Source of the DNA: Anaerolineaceae bacterium UBA700
GTDB lineage: Bacteria; Chloroflexota; Anaerolineae; Anaerolineales; Anaerolineaceae
Reading direction: 5' to 3'
Assembly (NCBI GenBank): GCA_002298885.1
Contig: DBMK01000148.1
Span: forward strand, 1 to 5,560
Length of the DNA: 5,560 nucleotides
Shown here: piece by piece, positions 1-5,560 of the stretch
Numbering within the stretch: position 1 is the first letter of the stretch
Layout: each line of letters starts with the position of its first letter
Notes under the pieces: model-generated
What the model saw: the letters and a program-made list of their open reading frames with translations, nothing else
Database searches by the model: none
What the model was told of the DNA's origin: nothing
Program-made: the position numbers and the translations under genes

Positions 1-43
1 CAGGCGCATTTCGAACCAGCATTAAATCAGTGGAGGCGGCAAG

Positions 44-736
44 ATGCCAGATCACAAGGAAGTCTACGACCGGTATGCCGACCGGTACCAGCGCTTGGTC
101 TCGCGCGAGGATTACCAGGGCAATATCCCGCGCGCCCTGGGCGAAATCACCCCGTTGGAGGGCAAGGATGTGGTCGAATCCGGCGCCGGCACCGGACGCC
201 TGACCTGCCTGCTGGCGCCGCGGGTGCGCAGCATCCGGGCCTTCGACGCCTCGCCGCACATGCTGGAAGTCGCCGGCGCCCGCCTGAAGCATAGCGGGCT
301 GGCGAACTGGTCCACCAGCGCCGGCGACCACCGCGCCCTGCCCCTGCCCGGACAATGCGCCGACCTTGCCATTGCGGGGTGGAGCGTGTGCTACCTGGTG
401 GATTGGGCCGGCGGCGGCTGGCAGGCAGAGGTGGAGCGCGCCCTGGCGGAGCTGCAGCGCGTCCTGCGCCCGGGGGGCGTGCTGGTGCTGCTCGAGACGC
501 TCGGCACCGGGTTCGAGACGCCGCATCCGCCCGAGCACCTGGCGGACTACTACCGCCTGCTGGAGCAGCGCGGCTTTTCGTCTACCTGGATCCGCACCGA
601 TTATCGATTTGAGTCGCTGGCTGAGGCTGTGGAGCTGGTTGAGTTCTTTTTCGGCGTCGAGCTGGCGAAGCAAGTTCAGGGCGCCGGCAGCCTCGTTTTG
701 CCCGAATGTACAGGATTGTGGTGGTTAAGGATCTAG
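44..736 (+). CDS. Class I SAM-dependent methyltransferase, substrate unknown
   Basis: A 230-residue soluble protein with a Rossmann-type methyltransferase fold. Visible motifs are the SAM-binding glycine loop VVESGAGTGRLT at residues 43-54, an acidic residue at the end of the second strand (FDAS, D68) expected to hold the SAM ribose, GDHRALPLP at 94-102, and LRPGG at 141-145 before the next core strand. The usual motif I aspartate is replaced by Glu45, a tolerated change. The N-terminal region (YDRYADRY) resembles the cap seen in Methyltransf_11/25-type enzymes. The start is fixed by GGAGG at 32-36, 7 nt upstream. The C-terminus (PECTGLWWLRI) looks like a natural end, so the gene is probably intact. 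Nothing identifies the acceptor: small molecule, quinone-like or other. It is separated from the next gene by 149 AT-rich bases, so a functional tie to the toxin-antitoxin or cox genes is not indicated. No promoter could be assigned in the 43 bases upstream. Confidence 0.9.
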   Translation: MPDHKEVYDRYADRYQRLVSREDYQGNIPRALGEITPLEGKDVVESGAGTGRLTCLLAPRVRSIRAFDASPHMLEVAGARLKHSGLANWSTSAGDHRALPLPGQCADLAIAGWSVCYLVDWAGGGWQAEVERALAELQRVLRPGGVLVLLETLGTGFETPHPPEHLADYYRLLEQRGFSSTWIRTDYRFESLAEAVELVEFFFGVELAKQVQGAGSLVLPECTGLWWLRI

Positions 737-832
737 CCGGTTTTCAGTTCAAAATCAAGTTTGACCGTTGCGTTAATCATTTCAATTTTTATTATCACTC
801 AATTGAAAGATAATATTGATAGTTCTCAAGAC

Positions 833-861
833 TTGAAATGAGTATAACGTTCTGTTATACT
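833..861 (+). promoter_or_regulatory. Sigma70-type promoter of the mazEF-like operon
   Basis: The -35 box TTGAAA (833-838) is separated by 17 bp from the -10 box TATACT (856-861); each differs from consensus at one position. Transcription would start near 868, leaving a leader of about 18 nt before the antitoxin ATG at 886. The promoter lies inside the AT-rich island and is overlapped by the palindrome at 841-861. The assignment rests on sequence match and position only. Confidence 0.7.
841..861. promoter_or_regulatory. Palindromic operator over the mazEF-like promoter
   Basis: Perfect inverted repeat with 8-bp arms, AGTATAAC (841-848) and GTTATACT (854-861), separated by 5 bp. It covers the spacer and the whole -10 box. 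Further half-sites of the same core follow: GTATA at 866-870, which pairs with TATAC at 856-860 across another 5-bp gap, and GTATA at 881-885 just before the start codon. Ribbon-helix-helix antitoxins are known to repress their own operons by binding such repeats. The predicted product downstream is of that type, so autoregulation here is a strong inference, not shown. Confidence 0.65.
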
Positions 862-874
862 ATTGGTATAAAAA

Positions 875-878
875 GGAG
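875..878 (+). promoter_or_regulatory. Shine-Dalgarno site that sets the antitoxin start
   Basis: GGAG in the context AAAAGGAGT lies 7 nt before the ATG at 886. It decides between this start and an in-frame ATG at 838, which falls between the -35 and -10 boxes of the promoter and would not be on the transcript. Confidence 0.75.
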
Positions 879-885
879 TAGTATA

Positions 886-1146
886 ATGCCAAAAGTAAAA
901 ACAGCAATCTCAATTGACAACAATCTCCTTGCAGAGACAGTCAGTCTAGCGCAAGAATTGGATATTCCCAAAAGCCAAGTAGTTTCCTTGGCACTTGAGG
1001 AATTTATTCAGCATTATCGGAATAAACAACTTTTATCCCAAATTAATGAGGCGTATGCAGATGCGCCTGATTCAGAAGATAAAATCACTTTAGAAATTAT
1101 TCGGTCGCACCGCCGAAAACTTGGGGGGAATGACGAATGGAAATAA
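886..1146 (+). CDS. Ribbon-helix-helix antitoxin, MazE-like
   Basis: An 86-residue protein with the layout of a type II antitoxin. The N-terminal part fits a ribbon-helix-helix DNA-binding domain: a short strand (TAISID, residues 6-11), a first helix (about 13-25), a turn (DIPKS, 26-30) and a second helix (about 29-44). The charged tail (about 50-86, ending GNDEWK) would be the disordered segment that wraps and blocks the toxin. The expected role is to neutralise the RNase encoded next and to repress the operon through the GTATA repeats upstream. Its stop overlaps the toxin start by 10 nt, implying translational coupling with antitoxin made first. Codon use is AT-rich, unlike the genes on both sides. 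The class is assigned from fold pattern plus the partner gene; exact subfamily is unsure. Confidence 0.85.
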   Translation: MPKVKTAISIDNNLLAETVSLAQELDIPKSQVVSLALEEFIQHYRNKQLLSQINEAYADAPDSEDKITLEIIRSHRRKLGGNDEWK

Positions 1147-1493
1147 AACAGGGGGATATTTATTGGATTGAACAAGAAGAGCCACAAGGGTCAGAACCGG
1201 GGTATCGCCGTCCATTTGTTGTGGTGCAAAATAACCTTTTCAATCAAAGCCGAATCCACACTGTAGTGGTTTGTGCCTTGACCACCAACCTTCAACGCGC
1301 CAAAGCACCGGGAAATGTACTCCTTGAACCCGGCGAAGGAGGGCTTTCGAAAGCAAGTGTAGTCAATGTGTCGCAAATTTTCACCGTAGATAAAAATGCT
1401 TTAGAGGAATTTTGCGGGGCGGTTTCTTTAAGAAAATTATCGCAGATAATTCAAGGCCTCTATCTACTTTTTCAACCAACCGAGATAAATTGA
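1137..1493 (+). CDS. mazF: MazF/PemK-family mRNA interferase toxin
   Basis: A 118-residue protein of usual length for the PemK/MazF family, single-strand RNA endoribonucleases that cut mRNA at short sequence motifs and arrest growth when the antitoxin is lost. Family hallmarks are visible: the opening strand KQGDIYWI (residues 4-11), the GSEPGYRRPFVVVQ segment (18-31) and ALTTNL (47-52). By comparison with Bacillus subtilis MazF (EndoA), Arg25 before Pro26 and Thr49 match the catalytic Arg and Thr, so the enzyme appears intact. SVVNVSQIFTVDK (about 74-86) is the conserved strand-and-turn region further on. The ATG lies inside the last codons of the antitoxin; the G-run at 1123-1128 can act as ribosome binding site, 8 nt away. 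The cleavage motif cannot be read from the sequence. Like its partner it is AT-rich compared with its neighbours, suggesting horizontal acquisition. Confidence 0.93.
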   Translation: MEIKQGDIYWIEQEEPQGSEPGYRRPFVVVQNNLFNQSRIHTVVVCALTTNLQRAKAPGNVLLEPGEGGLSKASVVNVSQIFTVDKNALEEFCGAVSLRKLSQIIQGLYLLFQPTEIN

Positions 1494-1519
1494 AAAGAAC
1501 CTTCTTATTTATCTATTAA

Positions 1520-1548
1520 TTGACTTTTGTAAAGTCCCTCTATATAAT
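1520..1548 (+). promoter_or_regulatory. Sigma70-type promoter of the cox operon
   Basis: TTGACT (1520-1525), a 17-bp spacer and a perfect TATAAT (1543-1548): the best promoter match in the window. Initiation would fall near 1555, giving a leader of about 215 nt before coxM. It starts only 27 bp after the toxin stop, still in AT-rich DNA. No terminator is visible between mazF and this point, so some read-through from mazEF is also possible. Confidence 0.7.
1522..1536. repeat. Inverted repeat on the -35 region of the cox promoter
   Basis: Perfect 6-bp arms GACTTT (1522-1527) and AAAGTC (1531-1536) with a 3-bp gap. It shares bases with the -35 box and runs into the spacer, a position suited to a repressor or activator site. 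No regulator family is recognised from the sequence. Confidence 0.4.
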
Positions 1549-1555
1549 CATATAG
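1540..1555. repeat. Inverted repeat over the -10 box of the cox promoter
   Basis: Perfect 6-bp arms CTATAT (1540-1545) and ATATAG (1550-1555) with a 4-bp gap, enclosing the -10 box. In AT-rich DNA such repeats arise easily by chance, so an operator role is tentative. Confidence 0.3.
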
Positions 1556-1573
1556 GACAAAATTAGTCCAAAT

Positions 1574-1593
1574 TGTATTTCCGAAGAAATACA
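1574..1593 (+). promoter_or_regulatory. Leader hairpin with CGAA tetraloop
   Basis: Perfect 8-bp stem, TGTATTTC (1574-1581) and GAAATACA (1586-1593), closing a CGAA loop, about 20 nt into the predicted cox leader RNA. It is not followed by a T-run, so it is not a rho-independent terminator. It could stabilise the 5' end or be part of a larger regulatory fold. Confidence 0.5.
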
Positions 1594-1621
1594 TTTACTG
1601 GTTGTTTGAGGTCGGCACAAT

Positions 1622-1774
1622 ATGCGATTTACGGGTACGTCTTACTGGTTCTGCCAGCTAAGAAGGCTCTTTTCTTCCCTCCGGGCTGGCCCTCCCCTAC
1701 ATTTCCACAACTCAATATCGACAAGCCGGGGAACTGGTTTCGTTCCATCTCATTTTGAAAGTGAGGAACTATGA
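1622..1774 (+). CDS. Possible 50-codon leader ORF coupled to coxM
   Basis: An ATG-started ORF lies wholly in the predicted cox leader. GAGG at 1608-1611 stands 10 nt upstream as a possible ribosome binding site. Its TGA (1772-1774) overlaps the coxM ATG (1771-1773) as ATGA, the classic arrangement for translational coupling. The predicted peptide starts MRFTGTSYWF, is rich in Ser, Arg and Phe, and ends SHFESEEL. It has no recognisable domain, no clear signal peptide and no run of one amino acid that would suggest classical attenuation. It may be a genuine coupled leader peptide, or a chance reading frame through structured RNA. A TTG-started frame from 1573 in another phase is less convincing. 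Confidence 0.3.
   Translation: MRFTGTSYWFCQLRRLFSSLRAGPPLHFHNSISTSRGTGFVPSHFESEEL
1653..1690 (+). promoter_or_regulatory. Nested stem-loop in the cox leader
   Basis: An outer perfect 6-bp stem, GCCAGC (1653-1658) with GCTGGC (1685-1690), extendable by a U-G pair, encloses an inner 5-bp stem AAGAA (1660-1664) with TTCTT (1672-1676). The right side carries an unpaired CCCTCC bulge. It lies mid-leader, about 80 nt before coxM. No known riboswitch class is recognised. Confidence 0.4.
1730..1746 (+). promoter_or_regulatory. Small hairpin upstream of the coxM ribosome binding site
   Basis: A 5-bp stem, GGAAC (1730-1734) and GTTCC (1742-1746), with a 7-nt loop. It ends 16 nt before the GAGG (1763-1766) that serves coxM, so it could influence ribosome access. 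A stem this short may be incidental. Confidence 0.3.
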
Positions 1775-2643
1775 TCCCACCTCCGTTTGAGTATGCAGCG
1801 CCCAAAACCATTCCAGAAGCCATCGCACTGCTCGGCCAGGAGTCCAGCTCCAAAATCCTGGCCGGGGGCCAGAGTTTAATCCCTTTGATGAAGTTCAGGC
1901 TTGCTTCGCCTGCCTTCCTGGTGGATATCAACCGCATCAGCGGGCTCGAGTACATCCGTGAGGAAGGCAACTGGCTGAAGATCGGCGCGCTGACCCGCGA
2001 ATCGGCCCTCGACCAGTCCGGGTTGGTGCGCAGCCGCTACCCGCTTCTGGCGGACACTACCCGGCTGATCGCCGACCCCACCGTGCGCAACCTGGCGACC
2101 CTGGGCGGCAACCTGTCGCACGCCGACCCGGCCAACGACCACCCTGCCGCCATGCTGGCTTACGGCGCCGAGGTGGTGGCGACCGGCCCGCGCGGCAGCC
2201 GCACCATCCCCATCGGCCAGTTCTTCACCGGCCCGTTTGAATCGGTGCTGGCCCACGACGAAATCCTGATCGAGGTGCGCATTCCCGCCCCGCAGCCTAT
2301 CAGCACCGGCGCCTACGTAAAAATGGAGCGCCGGGTGGGCGATTTTGCCACCGCCGCCGTGGCCGTGCAACTGCGCCTGGACGCGGACGGCAGGTGCCTC
2401 AGCGCGGGCATCGGCCTGACCAACGTTGGCCTGACCCCCATCAAGGCAACTTCTGCCGAACAAGCCCTGGTCGGGCAGCGCCTGGAGGATTCGACCCTGC
2501 GCCATACCGCCAGCCTGGCCGGCGAGGCCGCCGACCCGCAGGCCGACCTGCGCGGCTCGGAGGATTACAAGCGTTCTCTGGTGCGCACCCTGACCATGCG
2601 CGCCCTGCGTATGGCGATTAGCCGTCTGAACGGAGGCCATTAA
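1771..2643 (+). CDS. coxM: Aerobic CO dehydrogenase, medium FAD subunit
   Basis: A 290-residue FAD-binding subunit of the molybdenum hydroxylase family. It receives electrons from the CoxS iron-sulfur clusters and passes them on to the respiratory chain. The two FAD pyrophosphate-binding motifs are present: AGGQSL at residues 31-36 and TLGGN at 110-114, followed by LSHADPAND (115-123), typical of CoxM-like proteins. The N-terminus (MIPPPFEY) matches the family start, and the C-terminal part has the usual CO dehydrogenase flavoprotein C-terminal domain (about 180-285). Length is normal. The start is preceded by GAGG at 1763-1766, only 4 nt away, so initiation may be helped by coupling to the ORF ending at 1774. 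It is first of three packed genes and ends by sharing one base with coxS. There is no signal peptide, consistent with a cytoplasmic enzyme. The CO-specific name rests on the partner CoxL. Confidence 0.95.
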   Translation: MIPPPFEYAAPKTIPEAIALLGQESSSKILAGGQSLIPLMKFRLASPAFLVDINRISGLEYIREEGNWLKIGALTRESALDQSGLVRSRYPLLADTTRLIADPTVRNLATLGGNLSHADPANDHPAAMLAYGAEVVATGPRGSRTIPIGQFFTGPFESVLAHDEILIEVRIPAPQPISTGAYVKMERRVGDFATAAVAVQLRLDADGRCLSAGIGLTNVGLTPIKATSAEQALVGQRLEDSTLRHTASLAGEAADPQADLRGSEDYKRSLVRTLTMRALRMAISRLNGGH

Positions 2644-3159
2644 TGTCTCTGCATCACATTTCCTTTAAAGTGAATGGTCTGAATGTAGAAGCGGATGTGG
2701 AGCCACGCATGCTCCTGGTGTATTTCCTGCGCGAAAGCCTCAACCTGACTGGCACCCACGTTGGCTGCGATACCTCGTCCTGCGGAGCCTGCACCGTCCA
2801 CCTCAACGGCCGGGCGGTCAAATCCTGCACCGTTTTGGCCGTGCAGGCGGATGGCGGAGAGGTCCGCACGGTCGAGGGCCTGGTCCAGGATGGCAAGCTC
2901 CATCCCATCCAGGAGGGGTTCCACGCTGAGCACGGCCTGCAGTGCGGTTTCTGCACCCCGGGCATGATGATGGCTGCGGTATCGCTGTTGGAGCAAAACC
3001 CCGATCCGTCCGAAGAACAGATCCGCTGGGGTATTTCGGGCAACCTGTGCCGCTGCACGGGTTACGTCAACATCGTCAAGTCCATCCGTTACGCCGCCGA
3101 GAAAATGAACGCCCAGGCTGCCGTGCCGCAGCCGGAGATGGGCCAGATGGAGGTGAAGA

Positions 3160-3167
<8 letters not shown>
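2643..3167 (+). CDS. coxS: Aerobic CO dehydrogenase, small [2Fe-2S] subunit
   Basis: A 174-residue electron-transfer subunit with two [2Fe-2S] clusters. The N-terminal plant-ferredoxin-like domain (about 1-75) has Cys42, Cys47, Cys50 and Cys62 in the CDTSSCGAC pattern. The C-terminal helical domain has Cys101 and Cys104 (QCGFCTPG) and Cys136 and Cys138 (NLCRCTGY), which bind the cluster nearest the molybdenum cofactor; Gln100 sits where the family contacts the cofactor. All eight ligands are present. A short tail after residue 153, rich in Gln, Pro and Glu, is not part of the conserved core. The start has GGAGG at 2632-2636, 6 nt upstream, and shares one base with the coxM stop; its last 8 bases overlap coxL. 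It carries electrons from CoxL to CoxM in the (LMS)2 complex. Confidence 0.97.
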
Positions 3168-5526
<2,359 letters not shown>

Positions 5527-5542
5527 ACTGTTGGCGGTTATC

Positions 5543-5560
5543 CCGGCGCACGCGCGCCGG
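5543..5560 (+). terminator. GC-rich hairpin after coxL, possible terminator cut by the window edge
   Basis: A perfect inverted repeat, CCGGCGC (5543-5549) and GCGCCGG (5554-5560), with a 4-nt loop begins 16 nt after the coxL stop. The position and stability suit a rho-independent terminator, but any T-run would lie beyond the window. It may instead be a GC-rich intergenic repeat. Confidence 0.4.

Noticed and set aside
737..780. Terminator after the methyltransferase, or a promoter from TTGACC at 761-766
   Set aside because: No stable GC-rich stem with a T-run is present, and no acceptable -10 box sits 16-18 bp after TTGACC.
838..885. Upstream in-frame ATG that would add 16 residues to the antitoxin
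   Set aside because: It lies between the -35 and -10 boxes of the predicted promoter, has no ribosome binding site, and the added residues are not part of a ribbon-helix-helix domain. The ATG at 886 has GGAG at good spacing.
1495..1506. Terminator after mazF (AAGAA/TTCTT)
   Set aside because: The two arms leave a loop of only 2 nt, the stem has almost no GC pairs, and no proper T-run follows.
1595..1650. Direct repeat TTACTGGTT at 1595-1603 and 1642-1650
   Set aside because: Nine bases, two copies only, no associated transposase or target-site pattern; consistent with chance.
1573..1758. TTG-started 61-codon frame in the cox leader
   Set aside because: Rare start codon inside a hairpin stem, no Shine-Dalgarno sequence, no recognisable domain. 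The 1622-1774 frame is better supported.
1555..1770. Purine or molybdenum cofactor riboswitch in the cox leader
   Set aside because: A molybdoenzyme operon made these natural candidates. I could not find the purine three-way junction with its conserved joining segments, nor a convincing molybdenum cofactor motif. The structure is reported without a class.
1876..2640. Long open frame on the minus strand opposite coxM
   Set aside because: Antisense shadow of a confidently identified gene, with a Gly/Ala/Gln/Arg-rich product of no recognisable family.

Overview
The window is a GC-rich bacterial segment broken by an AT-rich island. It holds six well-supported genes, all on the + strand, and one possible small leader ORF. 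The core is coxM-coxS-coxL (1771-5526), encoding the three subunits of an aerobic molybdenum-copper carbon monoxide dehydrogenase. The large subunit carries the AYRCSFR active-site loop, which marks form I (true CO-oxidising) enzymes, and the M-S-L gene order agrees. The host is therefore probably an aerobic or facultative CO oxidiser. The style of the cox proteins and of the methyltransferase would fit Chloroflexota, but that is a weak inference from impression, not a search result.

Layout: 44-736 is a class I SAM-dependent methyltransferase of unknown substrate, GC-rich, with a clear ribosome binding site. From about 737 to 1610 the DNA becomes conspicuously AT-rich. This stretch contains a MazE/MazF-type toxin-antitoxin pair (886-1146 and 1137-1493, overlapping by 10 nt) with its own near-consensus promoter (833-861). 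A palindrome (841-861) lies across the promoter's -10 box, and further GTATA half-sites follow, a typical arrangement for antitoxin autoregulation. The pair looks acquired relative to its neighbours.

From 1494 to 1770 there is a gene-poor control region. It has a near-perfect sigma70-type promoter (TTGACT, 17 bp, TATAAT at 1520-1548) with two inverted repeats on it. A leader of about 215 nt follows, containing several potential hairpins and a 50-codon ORF (1622-1774) whose stop overlaps the coxM start as ATGA. This leader is the least explained part of the window.

The three cox genes are tightly packed (1-nt overlap M/S, 8-nt overlap S/L), each with its own Shine-Dalgarno sequence, and are surely co-transcribed. 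CoxL holds the Mo-Cu site and oxidises CO with water to CO2. Electrons pass through the two [2Fe-2S] clusters of CoxS to FAD in CoxM and then to the respiratory chain. No cox maturation genes (coxD, E, F, G) are visible. A strong GC-rich inverted repeat begins 16 nt after coxL and runs to the window edge; it may be the start of a terminator.
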